A DNA stretch of 44,812 nucleotides from Chromobacterium vaccinii (GCF_000971335.1 NZ_JZJL01000042.1:1-44812); one strand, 5' to 3'. Shown: positions 24,670-32,316, counted from the first letter of the stretch. The notes: a model not told the origin generated them from the sequence alone. A program made the numbers and translations.

Positions 24670-26429
24670 CCTTGTTCTTTGGCCTGTTTCAGGCGGGCGA
24701 GGAATGCATCGGCGCTTAACTTGCCGATGATGCGTTGCGCGCGGCGCTCTTTGCCGTCTGGGCCGATCAGCAGCAGGGTGGGAGGCCCCAGCACCTGGCG
24801 CGAGGCCATCAGTTGGCTGCTGTCGTCGCTGGCGGCGGTGACGTCCGGGCGCAGCAGGCGCATGCCGGCCAAGGCTTGCTGCACGCGGGCGTCGCCAAAC
24901 ACTTCATGCTCGATTTCCTTGCACGCCACGCACCAGTCGGCGTAGTAGTCCACCAGCGTCCATTGACCGTTGGCGCGGGCGGCGTCCAGTTCCCGCTGCA
25001 AGGCGGCGGGGCTGCGCAGCGTGGCAAAGGCATCCATCGCCGAGGCCGGCGCGCCGGCGCTGGCTGACAAGGAGAAGGCCAGGGGTTGCAGCGGATTGCC
25101 TTGCCCGGCGGCCGCGCCCAGCAGCATGGCGGCAGACCACAGCCCCAGCAAGATGGCGCTGCCGCGCAGCAGCCATTGCCGGCCGCTGGCTTGCCAGGGG
25201 TGGCTGATGCGGAACAGTCCCGCCGCCACGGCGAACAGCCACGCGCCGGACAAGGCCAATGCGGCGGCGGCGGGCAGCACCCGCGCCAGGAACCAGATGG
25301 CCATTGCCAGCAGCGCAAAGCCGAAAGCAGCCTTGACCCGGTTCATCCACAAGCCGGGGCGCGGCAGCAGCTCGGGCCCCAGCGCGCCCACCGCCAGCAG
25401 GGGGGTGCCCATGCCCAGGCCCATGGCCAGCAGCGCCAGGCTGCCTTTGAGCGTATCGCCGCTTTCGCTGATGTACAGCAGGGCGCCGGCTAGCGGCGCG
25501 GTCATGCACGGGCCCACCAGCAAGGCCGACAACACGCCCATGCCGGCCGCGCCGCCAATCGTGCCGCCTTGCTGGCGCTGGCTGGCTTGATTGAGGCGGT
25601 CGCGCAGGAAGGCGGGCAGCTGCAATTCGTAGGCGCCGAACATCGCCAGCGCCAACAGGACGAACAAGCCGGCGAACAGGCTCAGCGCCCATGGGGTTTG
25701 CAAGGCGGCTTGCAGATTGGACCCCATGGCGGCGGCGGCCGCGCCCAGGGCGGCGTAGGTCAGCGCCATCGGCAGGACGAAGGCCAGCGCCAGCACGAAG
25801 CCGCGCCTGGCGCTGGCGCCGCTGCCGACGATCAGGCTGCTGAGTATCGGCACCATTGGCAGCACGCAGGGGGTGAAGGCCATCAGCAGGCCCAGGCCGA
25901 AGAAGGCCAGCAGCGCCCAGGCGATGCCCGCTTGCGCCAGCCGGCCGGCCAACGCCTGGTCTTCGCCTTGCGCGCTCGCGGCGGCATCCGTGGCGATATC
26001 CGCTTCGGCCCCGGCTGGCGGCGCGCCGTTTTGCAGCGTGACCACGCGGCTTTGCGGCGGGTAGCACAGGCCGGCCTTGGCGCAGCCTTGCCAGCCTATG
26101 CGCAACTGGCGCGCTTGCTTGGCTTGCGCCAGCGCTTCCAGGCGTTTGAAGTACACTTCCGATTCGCCGAAGAATTCGTCGGAAATGATTTGGCCCGCCG
26201 GCATTTCCAGCGAAGGCGCGTCGCCGGTCGGCAGGGCTTCCACTTTGATGTTCTTGCGGTACAGATAGTAGCCGTCGCTGATGTCCCAGCTCAGCTTGAC
26301 CTGGCCGTCGCCCAGCTCGGCCACGCTAAGGCGGAACGCTTGCTCCGGCGGCAGAAAATCGGTTTGCGCGCCGGCGGGCGCGGCCCACGACAACGCGAGC
26401 AGGAGCAGGCTCCAGATGAAGCGCAACAT
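24666..26429 (-). CDS. dsbD: Thiol:disulfide interchange protein DsbD
   Basis: A 587-residue inner-membrane electron transporter. Signal peptide to about 21 (ends AGA). N-terminal periplasmic domain with Cys116 and Cys122 (GCAKAGLCYPP), a membrane domain of about eight helices with Cys188 (FTPCVLPMVP) and Cys308 (VGPCMTAP), and a C-terminal thioredoxin-like domain with CVAC at 500-503 in DYYADWCVACKE. All six working cysteines of DsbD are present. It moves electrons from cytoplasmic thioredoxin to DsbG and the TlpA-like protein. Start 26429 is favoured over 26435 because GAGGAG sits six bases upstream of the former and directly abuts the latter. First gene of the operon, divergent from the two-component genes. 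Confidence 0.96.
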   Translation of the reverse strand: MLRFIWSLLLLALSWAAPAGAQTDFLPPEQAFRLSVAELGDGQVKLSWDISDGYYLYRKNIKVEALPTGDAPSLEMPAGQIISDEFFGESEVYFKRLEALAQAKQARQLRIGWQGCAKAGLCYPPQSRVVTLQNGAPPAGAEADIATDAAASAQGEDQALAGRLAQAGIAWALLAFFGLGLLMAFTPCVLPMVPILSSLIVGSGASARRGFVLALAFVLPMALTYAALGAAAAAMGSNLQAALQTPWALSLFAGLFVLLALAMFGAYELQLPAFLRDRLNQASQRQQGGTIGGAAGMGVLSALLVGPCMTAPLAGALLYISESGDTLKGSLALLAMGLGMGTPLLAVGALGPELLPRPGLWMNRVKAAFGFALLAMAIWFLARVLPAAAALALSGAWLFAVAAGLFRISHPWQASGRQWLLRGSAILLGLWSAAMLLGAAAGQGNPLQPLAFSLSASAGAPASAMDAFATLRSPAALQRELDAARANGQWTLVDYYADWCVACKEIEHEVFGDARVQQALAGMRLLRPDVTAASDDSSQLMASRQVLGPPTLLLIGPDGKERRAQRIIGKLSADAFLARLKQAKEQG

Positions 26430-26475
26430 CGGCATCTCCTCATGGTTGGGATGCCGGGAAGCCTGCTGGCGAAGG

Positions 26476-26503
26476 ATTAAGGCAGCGTTAACCGTGGGAT
26501 AAT
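26476..26503. promoter_or_regulatory. TTAA-N7-TTAA direct repeat in the dsbD-regulator gap
   Basis: ATTAAG-GCAGC-GTTAAC at 26476-26492 is a 6-5-6 direct repeat with an 11-base period, the layout recognised by OmpR-family regulators of the PmrA/QseB group. A -10-like GATAAT follows at 26498-26503, and the repeat covers the -35 position for the regulator gene. The whole gap between dsbD and the regulator is 109 bases, so the same site could serve both directions. Confidence 0.55.
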
Positions 26504-26538
26504 CCGCCGCGTGCAAGCTTGGCGGCAAGGAGGGCGAC

Positions 26539-27204
26539 ATGCGGGTATTGCTGGTGGAGGATAATGAACTGATCGCGCTGGGCATCACCGCGGGTTTGCG
26601 CGCCCATGGTCTGGTGGTGGATGGCGTGGGCACGGCGGCGCAGGCGGAGGCGGCGCTGGCCACGCTGGACGCCGACGCCATGATTTTGGATCTGGGCCTG
26701 CCGGACGAAGACGGCATGCGTTTGCTGGCGCGGTTGCGCGCCAAAGGCATCGCATTGCCCATTTTGGTGCTCAGCGCCCGCGACGGCGTGGCGGACCGGG
26801 TGGCCGGGCTGCGCGCCGGCGCGGATGATTATCTGCTCAAGCCGTTTGATCTGGATGAGTTGGTGGCGCGCTTGCACGCCTTGCAGCGCCGCGCGGGCGG
26901 CCGCAGCGTGGATGTGATGGAAGACGGCCCCTTGCGGCTGGACCCGCTGCGAGGCGAGGCCTGGCTTGATGGCCAGGCGGTGCCGTTGGCGCGGCGCGAG
27001 CTGGCGCTGCTGGCGGCGCTGATGCAGGCGCGCGACCGCATTCTCAGCGCGGAGCAGCTAAAAGACCGGCTGTACGACTACAGCGAGGAAATCGAAAGCA
27101 ATGCGCTCAACGTCCACATCCACCATTTGCGGCGCAAGCTGGGGCCGGAGATCGTGGAGACGGTGCGCGGCTTGGGATATCGCTACGGACGGGCCGGCGC
27201 ATGA
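26539..27204 (+). CDS. dsbR: OmpR-family response regulator, probable Dsb regulator
   Basis: A 221-residue response regulator. The receiver domain (1-115) has the acidic pocket EDN at 7-9, phospho-acceptor Asp51 (ILDLGLPDEDG) and Lys101 (LLKPFD). The C-terminal winged helix ends with NALNVHIHHLRRKLG and VRGLGYRYG. It is closest in style to the PmrA/QseB subgroup. The arrangement, divergent from dsbD-tlpA-dsbG, matches a Pseudomonas aeruginosa cluster whose two-component system has been described as copper-responsive (DsbRS). The symbol rests on that synteny from memory. RBS AAGGAGG is eight bases upstream. It overlaps the kinase gene by four bases. Confidence 0.88.
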   Translation: MRVLLVEDNELIALGITAGLRAHGLVVDGVGTAAQAEAALATLDADAMILDLGLPDEDGMRLLARLRAKGIALPILVLSARDGVADRVAGLRAGADDYLLKPFDLDELVARLHALQRRAGGRSVDVMEDGPLRLDPLRGEAWLDGQAVPLARRELALLAALMQARDRILSAEQLKDRLYDYSEEIESNALNVHIHHLRRKLGPEIVETVRGLGYRYGRAGA

Positions 27205-28505
27205 GCTTGCGCCTGCGTTTGCTGCTGTTGATCGGCGTCTCGCTCAGCCTGTTGTGGTGCGGGGTGGCGGCCTGGACCTTGCATGATCTGGACCGTCAGC
27301 TGCGCCGCACGCTGGATCAGCGGCTGGCGATGTCGGCGCAGATGGTGGCCGGTTTGATGGCGCAGCTGCCGTCGCCGCGCGCGGGGGCGTTGCCAAGCTT
27401 TGCCGGCATCCACGCCGGCATCGCCTGCCAGATCGTTTCGGTGCGCGGCGAGGTTTTGCTGCGTACGCCCGGCGCGCCCGAGGTGAAGGCGTCCCGTTTG
27501 CCGCTGGGCTACGCCGATCAGCAGATAGGCGCCGTGCATTGGCGCAGTTACACGGTGGAGGCCAATGGCCTGTTGGTGACCACCGCCGACAGGCTGACTG
27601 AGCGCGACGCGTTGTTGGCCACGGTGCGCTGGGCCGCGGCCGTGCCCTTCATCGCCGCGCTGGCCGGCAGCTTGATCGCCTTGTGGTTTGGCGTGCGCCA
27701 GGGCCTGTTGCCGCTGGAGCGCCTGCGCCAAGCGCTGTCGCGCCGAGCTCCGGATGCTTTGGAGCCGGTCGACTCCCGTAATTTGCCTGGCGATTTGCAG
27801 CCCTTGGTCGCCAGCCTGAACGATTTGCTGGGGAAAATGGCTCTGGCGCTTTCGCGCGAGAGGCGTTTGACCAGCGATGCGGCGCATGAACTGCGCACGC
27901 CGCTGACGGCGATCAAAACCCATCTGCAAGTGGCGCGCATCACCCAGGGGCATGACGCGCAGACTGCCTTGGCGCGCGCGGAGGACGGCGCGGACCGATT
28001 GCAGAACACGCTCAGTCAGCTGCTGACCCTGGCGCGGGTGGAGGGCGAGTTTGACTGGGAGGATGGCGGCGTGGCCTTGGCGAGCGAGGTGGTGGATCTG
28101 GCGGCGCGCGACGCCGCGCCGCGCCAACCAGAACGCATCGCCATCGGTCCTTCGCCGCAGGCTCAGTTGGCGCTGCCGCAGGCGCTGGCGGTGACGGCGC
28201 TGCGTAATTTGCTGGACAATGCCTTGCGTTATTCGCCGCCAGGCTCGCTGGTGCGGCTGAGCGTCTGGAGAGAAGGGGCTTGTTTGCATTTTGAAGTGGC
28301 CGATCAAGGCCCGGGCCTATCCGCAGAATCCATGGCCCGGGCCACGCAGCGGTTCTGGCGCGCGCGCCAGTCGGCGGATGGCGGCAGCGGCCTGGGTCTG
28401 GCGATTGCGGCGGCCATCGTCGAGCGTTTTGGCGGGCGGCTGGCGCTGCGCGCGGAAGAGGCGGGCGGTTTGCGCGTCATATTGACTTTGCCGGCGCGGG
28501 ATTGA
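27201..28505 (+). CDS. dsbS: Sensor histidine kinase, partner of the Dsb regulator
   Basis: A 434-residue kinase. An N-terminal helix (about 5-27) and a second (about 145-170) enclose a periplasmic sensor of about 120 residues. The HisKA box DAAHELRTPLTAIKTHL has phospho-acceptor His229; the ATPase part has the N box NLLDNALRYSPPG, DQGPGLS and GSGLGLAIA. It resembles QseC/PmrB kinases. The ATGA overlap with the response regulator shows they are a pair. The predicted signal (copper or a thiol-redox state in the periplasm) comes from synteny, not from a recognised binding motif. Confidence 0.9.
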   Translation: MSLRLRLLLLIGVSLSLLWCGVAAWTLHDLDRQLRRTLDQRLAMSAQMVAGLMAQLPSPRAGALPSFAGIHAGIACQIVSVRGEVLLRTPGAPEVKASRLPLGYADQQIGAVHWRSYTVEANGLLVTTADRLTERDALLATVRWAAAVPFIAALAGSLIALWFGVRQGLLPLERLRQALSRRAPDALEPVDSRNLPGDLQPLVASLNDLLGKMALALSRERRLTSDAAHELRTPLTAIKTHLQVARITQGHDAQTALARAEDGADRLQNTLSQLLTLARVEGEFDWEDGGVALASEVVDLAARDAAPRQPERIAIGPSPQAQLALPQALAVTALRNLLDNALRYSPPGSLVRLSVWREGACLHFEVADQGPGLSAESMARATQRFWRARQSADGGSGLGLAIAAAIVERFGGRLALRAEEAGGLRVILTLPARD

Positions 28506-28592
28506 TGTTGGCGGAGCGGCGGCGGGCAAGGTGTTTTGCGCGCGGTTGTCCCGCTCCAAAACGTTGAACAGATCAAAAACGATCCAAACGAC

Positions 28593-28616
28593 AAAGCCGG
28601 CACGTAGCCGGCTTTT
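28593..28616. terminator. Terminator between the kinase gene and cytochrome c' gene
   Basis: AAAGCCGGC-ACGTA-GCCGGCTTTTT ends the kinase gene on the plus strand, and its A-rich left side gives a shorter T-run for the convergent cytochrome c' gene. Confidence 0.85.
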
Positions 28617-28638
28617 TGATTCTCGTCGCGCGGGGCGC

Positions 28639-29079
28639 TTATTTTTCCGGGCCGCGGAAGGCGTCGTGACAGGTCTTGCAGTTCTGCGCCACCTGGCCGT
28701 AGGCCTTCTTGATGGCGGCCAGGTCGCCGGCTTTGGCGACGGCGGCGAGGTTGTCCACCGACTTCAGGAAGACGTCGCGGTCGGCCTGGAACTTGGCCGG
28801 CTGGCTCCAGATTTCCGGTTTGGCGCGGCTTTTGCCGGTGATGCTGTTCGCCGGGAAGTGCTTGAACGGTTCCGCGGCCAGCGTCTTCATCGCTTCCGCC
28901 TGCTGCTCGAACTTCGCCTTGTCGTAGGGCGCGCGTTCGCGCACCGCCATGCCCATCGGCTCGAACGATTGCAGCAGCATCTTCTTGAAGGCCTGGCTGC
29001 GGATCTCGGCCGGCGTGTCGGCGTGGGCGGCGGGAATGGCGATCGCTGCCAGCAGCAGCGCGGTCAATGTCTTGTTCAT
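28639..29079 (-). CDS. Cytochrome c' family protein (copy 1)
   Basis: A 146-residue periplasmic haem protein. Signal peptide to about residue 20 (ends AHA). The haem-attachment motif CKTCH is at 134-138, near the C-terminus as in cytochromes c', which are four-helix bundles with a five-coordinate haem able to bind NO. It shares a FPAxSxxGKxxAKPEIWSxP core with the protein encoded at 29457-29885, so the two are tandem paralogues. Its start is 53 bases from a MITE-like element, which therefore occupies its promoter region. Confidence 0.9.
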   Translation of the reverse strand: MNKTLTALLLAAIAIPAAHADTPAEIRSQAFKKMLLQSFEPMGMAVRERAPYDKAKFEQQAEAMKTLAAEPFKHFPANSITGKSRAKPEIWSQPAKFQADRDVFLKSVDNLAAVAKAGDLAAIKKAYGQVAQNCKTCHDAFRGPEK

Positions 29080-29129
29080 GGCGTCTCGAATGGATGGCTA
29101 TGCTTGTCGAATGCCGGCGCGGCGCGCCG

Positions 29130-29402
29130 TAAGAGCCTGTTTACGATCTTTCTGCGAGCATCACAGCCCAGCCAACAGGCCATCTGCCGCGTTGTCAGGC
29201 TAGGCCTTGGAATCACCAAGGCCTACGCCCTCCGCCTTGCATCTGGCCTGTTGGCTGGGCTGCCCTCCGGGGCCATTCTCTGTCGGCGCATGGCTTTGTC
29301 AAGCGGCCCTTGTAGTGAATGACACTGCGGCGGGCCGTTTTTCGTGCCCTGCATCCGGCAGAAAATGGCCGATGCCACAAAAAGATCGTAAACAGGCTCT
29401 AA
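29130..29402. mobile_element. MITE-like element with 19-bp terminal inverted repeats
   Basis: The element spans 29133-29399 (267 bp). Its ends are perfect 19-bp inverted repeats, GAGCCTGTTTACGATCTTT and its complement, flanked by TAA on both sides (29130-29132 and 29400-29402), which looks like a 3-bp target duplication. It has no coding capacity. Inside is a perfect 18-bp inverted repeat (29165-29182 with 29244-29261) that encloses a second stem (29201-29210 with 29216-29225). Termini of the form GAGCCTGTT.ACGATC and a TNA target recall IS5-family elements, so it could be moved by such a transposase in trans. Confidence 0.85.
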
Positions 29403-29456
29403 GCCGATTATATCGATGACGGCGGGAAATGGGGCCGGGTGGGCGGCCCGAAGGGA

Positions 29457-29885
29457 TCAATCCTTGCGGAAATCCTTGTGGCAGGCCTTACAGGTCTGCT
29501 GGGTGGCGCCGAACTGGGCCTTGATCGCGGCCAGATCGCCGGTCAGCGCCACTTGCTTCAGCTTGGCGGTGGCGGCCTTGTGGTTGTCGATGGCTTTCTG
29601 CCAGTCGGCGGGCTTGCTCCAGATTTCGGGCTTGGCGTCAGTCTTGCCCGCGCCGCTGCCGGCGGGGAAGTATTGCCAGGGTTGCTGCGACAGCTGTTCC
29701 AGCTTGGCGGCCTGCTTGGCGAATTCGTCCTTGTTGTAAGGAATTTCGCCTTTGACCATCTTGCCCATCTCGCCGACCACCGGCTTGTACTGCTTGAACG
29801 TCTCCTTGCGCTGGCTGGCCGGATCGGCGGCGAACGCCTGGCCGGCGATCAGCAGCGCCAGCGACGCCATTAACATCTTTTTCAT
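29457..29885 (-). CDS. Cytochrome c' family protein (copy 2)
   Basis: A 142-residue periplasmic cytochrome with a signal peptide to about residue 19 (ends AFA) and haem motif CKACH at 132-136. Like copy 1 it has the four-helix cytochrome c' profile and a shared FPAGSGAGKTDAKPEIWS core. It would help with NO or other small-ligand handling, or electron transfer. The leader contains a hairpin at 29915-29939. The MITE-like element separates it from copy 1, so any original two-gene transcript is interrupted by 371 bases of spacer. Confidence 0.9.
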   Translation of the reverse strand: MKKMLMASLALLIAGQAFAADPASQRKETFKQYKPVVGEMGKMVKGEIPYNKDEFAKQAAKLEQLSQQPWQYFPAGSGAGKTDAKPEIWSKPADWQKAIDNHKAATAKLKQVALTGDLAAIKAQFGATQQTCKACHKDFRKD

Positions 29886-29914
29886 CGAAAGCTTCCTTTT
29901 TTGGCATGAAAAGA

Positions 29915-29939
29915 CGCCCGCAGCCTATCACAGCGGGCG
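29915..29939 (-). terminator. Terminator-like hairpin in the leader of cytochrome c' copy 2
   Basis: CGCCCGC-N11-GCGGGCG makes a 7-bp stem followed on the minus strand by TCTTTTC, about 30 bases before the start codon. It could attenuate transcription into the cytochrome gene. Alternatively it is only a 5' stabilising stem. Confidence 0.4.
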
Positions 29940-29968
29940 GACCGTCAAAACCCGCATTATGTAAATGG

Positions 29969-29998
29969 TTGAATGGTTGTGATGTTATACAGTAACAT
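29969..29998 (+). promoter_or_regulatory. zur promoter with overlapping Zur operator
   Basis: ATGTTATACAGTAACAT at 29982-29998 is a palindrome (ATGTTA arms) that matches the core of Zur boxes, GTTATA-N-TATAAC, in all but the inner bases. A candidate promoter, TTGAAT (29969-29974) and TAACAT (29993-29998) with an 18-base spacer, overlaps it, so binding would block RNA polymerase. It lies 19 bases before the zur start, consistent with zinc-dependent autorepression of the zur-znu operon. Confidence 0.75.
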
Positions 29999-30016
29999 TC
30001 GCTCATTATTCAGCTG

Positions 30017-30463
30017 ATGCCATATCCTATGGACCCCACCGTCTATCTCGCCGCCGCCGAGCGCCATTGCGCCGCGCGCGGCAGCAAGCTCACCGATCTG
30101 CGCCGCCAGGTGCTGGAACTGGTGCTGAACCGCCGCGGCGTGGTCAAGGCCTACCAGGTGCTGGCCGACTTGCAGCAGCAGCGCGGCTCGGCCGCGCCGC
30201 CCACCGTCTACCGCGCGCTGGACTTCCTGGTGGAGCTCGGCCTGTTGCACAAGGTGGACGCGCTGAACGGCTTCATCGTCTGCGAGCACTTCGACTGCCA
30301 GCACGAGAGCCTGATCCTGGTGTGCGAACAATGCGGCCGCGTCAACGAGGTGGACGCCGCCAGCGGCCTGGCCCGGCTGCGCGAGATGGCGCAGGCCGCC
30401 GGTTTCGCGCTCAGCCCGCAAAACCTGGTGCTGGCCGGACGCTGCCAGTCCTGTGCAGCCTGA
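30017..30463 (+). CDS. zur: Zinc uptake regulator (Fur family)
   Basis: A 148-residue Fur-family repressor. The winged helix includes PPTVYRALDFLVELGLLHKV. Metal sites are supplied by His/Cys in CEHFDCQHESLILVCEQCGRVNEV and the terminal CQSC, giving the structural-zinc Cys pairs of Zur proteins. With zinc bound it should repress the genes for zinc uptake that follow. ATG at 30017 gives 148 residues; ATG at 30029 (MDPTVYLAAAERHC) is an equally possible start and neither has a strong ribosome-binding site. First gene of the zinc operon. Confidence 0.92.
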   Translation: MPYPMDPTVYLAAAERHCAARGSKLTDLRRQVLELVLNRRGVVKAYQVLADLQQQRGSAAPPTVYRALDFLVELGLLHKVDALNGFIVCEHFDCQHESLILVCEQCGRVNEVDAASGLARLREMAQAAGFALSPQNLVLAGRCQSCAA

Positions 30464-30476
30464 ATCTGAAGAAATC

Positions 30477-31394
30477 ATGAACAAGACCAAAGTCAATCTG
30501 TTTACCGGCTTTCTTGGCGTGGGCAAGACCACCGCGCTGCGCCACCTGATCGCCAATCGCCCGCAGCACGAGAAGTGGGCGGTGATCGTCAACGAATTCG
30601 GCGAAGTGGGCATAGACGGCGCCGCCTTGCTCAACGACGAGCTGGCGGTGGCCGAGATCGCCGGCGGCTGCCTGTGCTGCGTCGCCGGCCCGCAGATGAC
30701 CGCCACCGTGGCCACGTTGTTGCGCCGCGAGAAGCCGGACCGCCTGCTGATCGAAGCCAGCGGCCTGGCCCACGCCGCCGGCGTCATCGACGAATTGCGC
30801 GCCAAGCCTTTGGGCGAGGCGCTGGAAGTGGCCGCGGTGCTGACGCTGGTGGACCCGCGCCAGTTCATCCAGCCCGATTACCACCGCCAGCCGCTGTACC
30901 GCGACCAGATCTCCATCGCCGACGTGCTGGTGGCCAACAAGATAGACACCGCCGACATCCCGACCATGGAAGCCTTCCGCGCGCAGGCGGCGGCGCTGTT
31001 TCCGCCCAAGTCGCTGGTCGGCGAGGTGAAGGACGGCCAGCTGGACGTCGCCTGGCTGGACGCCGAGCTGGCGGCCAAGCCGCGCTACCGCCCGGCGGTG
31101 CTGCCTGACAACACAAGCGCGTGGCAATCGGCCGGCTGGACTTTCGAGCCGGAACTGAATTTCGACGGCGAGCGGCTGACGCGGCTGTTCGACGACCTGC
31201 CCGCCAAAGTGCCGGGCCTGGTGCGCGCCAAGGGCGTGTTCCGCGTGCTGGACAGCTGGGTGTGGCTGAACTGGGCGGCCGGGCAGTGGGGCGCCGCCCA
31301 GGTGTCCTGGCGCCGCGACAGCCGCTTCGAGCTGATCGCGCCGGAATTCGACGCCGCCGCGGTGGAAGCCTGGCTGAAGGAGTGCCTGGAATGA
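30477..31394 (+). CDS. COG0523/CobW-family GTPase, zinc-operon type
   Basis: A 305-residue G3E-family GTPase. The P-loop GFLGVGKT is at 11-18 and the CxCC metal-binding motif is seen as GGCLCC near 62-67. The base-specificity motif is VANKIDTAD. The C-terminal CobW_C domain lies at about 215-300. Such proteins (YeiR, ZigA, ZNG1) are thought to deliver zinc to client proteins when the metal is short. Start chosen at 30477, 13 bases after zur, because the frame begins with the family pattern MNKTKVNLFTGFLG. It overlaps the next gene by four bases, so it belongs to the zinc operon. Confidence 0.92.
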   Translation: MNKTKVNLFTGFLGVGKTTALRHLIANRPQHEKWAVIVNEFGEVGIDGAALLNDELAVAEIAGGCLCCVAGPQMTATVATLLRREKPDRLLIEASGLAHAAGVIDELRAKPLGEALEVAAVLTLVDPRQFIQPDYHRQPLYRDQISIADVLVANKIDTADIPTMEAFRAQAAALFPPKSLVGEVKDGQLDVAWLDAELAAKPRYRPAVLPDNTSAWQSAGWTFEPELNFDGERLTRLFDDLPAKVPGLVRAKGVFRVLDSWVWLNWAAGQWGAAQVSWRRDSRFELIAPEFDAAAVEAWLKECLE

Positions 31395-31576
31395 GCGGAT
31401 CGCATTCGCACGATCACGGCCACGCGCACGAGCCGCACCGCCATGTCACCGCCTCCAATCTGCGCCCGCCGCTGAGCCTGCTGGCCATGTCGGCCGGCCA
31501 GCGCGTCGCGCTGACGCTGCTGCCGCTGGCTGGCCTGTGGCTGCTGGTGTGGTGGGCATTGCGGGAGCTGGCATGA
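31391..31576 (+). CDS. Small His-rich single-pass membrane protein in the zinc operon
   Basis: A 61-residue protein joined by ATGA overlaps to the COG0523 gene before it and to znuC after it, so it is a real operon member. The N-terminus has seven histidines within residues 5-18, alternating as HSHDHGHAH, a likely metal-binding stretch. Residues 39-57 form one hydrophobic helix. The frame has good GC-rich third positions matching its neighbours. I do not recognise a named family. Possible roles are zinc buffering at the transporter or assisting znuCB. No signal peptide, so the His-rich end is probably cytoplasmic. Confidence 0.82.
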   Translation: MSGSHSHDHGHAHEPHRHVTASNLRPPLSLLAMSAGQRVALTLLPLAGLWLLVWWALRELA

Positions 31577-32316
31577 GCATCATCCTGAACAACCTGACGG
31601 TGTCTTACCAGCGTCATCCGGCGGTGCACCACATCAGCGGCCGCTTCGCCGACGGCGACGCCACCGCGATTTTCGGGCCCAACGGCGCCGGGAAAAGCAC
31701 CTTGCTGAAGGCGATGATAGGCGCGCTGACGCCGGATTCCGGCCATGTGGACCTGAACGGCCACCGCCGCTCCGACATCGCCTATCTGCCGCAGCAGGCG
31801 GAGATCGACCGCAGCATGCCGGTCAGCGTGCTGGAGCTGGTCGGCACCGGCCTGTGGCACCAGAGCGGGCCGTTCGGCCGGGTGGGGCGCGACGGCATGG
31901 CCCGCGCGATCGAGGCGCTGGAGCAGGTGGGGCTGGCCGACTTCGCGTTGCGGCCGATCGCGGCGTTGTCCAGCGGCCAATTCCAGCGCGTGCTGTTCGC
32001 CCGCATCCTGGTGCAGGACGCCAGGCTGATTCTGCTGGACGAGCCGTTCAACGCGGTGGATGCCAAGACCACGGAAGACCTGCTGGGCCTGGTGGCGCAG
32101 TGGCGGCGCGAGAAGCGCACCGTGATCGCGGTGCTGCACGACGCGCTGCAGGTGAGGGCGCATTTTCCGCACACGCTGCTGATGGCCCGCGAGGTGATCG
32201 CCTGGGGCGAAAGCGCCGCGGTATTGAACGATGACAATCTGCGGCGCGCGGTGGACACCGCCGCCCATTGGCAGTCCCAGGCGCCGGTTTGTGGCCTGGA
32301 TGGAGCGAGAGCCTGA
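31573..32316 (+). CDS. znuC: Zinc ABC transporter ATP-binding protein
   Basis: A 247-residue ABC ATPase of the metal (Mn/Zn/Fe) importer group. Walker A is GPNGAGKST near residue 38, the signature LSSGQFQRV, Walker B LILLDEPF and the His switch VLHD. It energises uptake through ZnuB. The start at 31573 overlaps the small His-rich gene by four bases; the stop overlaps the start of znuB by one base (TGATG). Zinc specificity comes from the zur/znuA context. Confidence 0.94.
   Translation: MSIILNNLTVSYQRHPAVHHISGRFADGDATAIFGPNGAGKSTLLKAMIGALTPDSGHVDLNGHRRSDIAYLPQQAEIDRSMPVSVLELVGTGLWHQSGPFGRVGRDGMARAIEALEQVGLADFALRPIAALSSGQFQRVLFARILVQDARLILLDEPFNAVDAKTTEDLLGLVAQWRREKRTVIAVLHDALQVRAHFPHTLLMAREVIAWGESAAVLNDDNLRRAVDTAAHWQSQAPVCGLDGARA

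Noticed and set aside
26430-26762. N-terminal extension of DsbD across the regulatory gap
   Set aside because: It would run over the response regulator gene and lose the signal peptide position; 26429 has a well-spaced ribosome-binding site.
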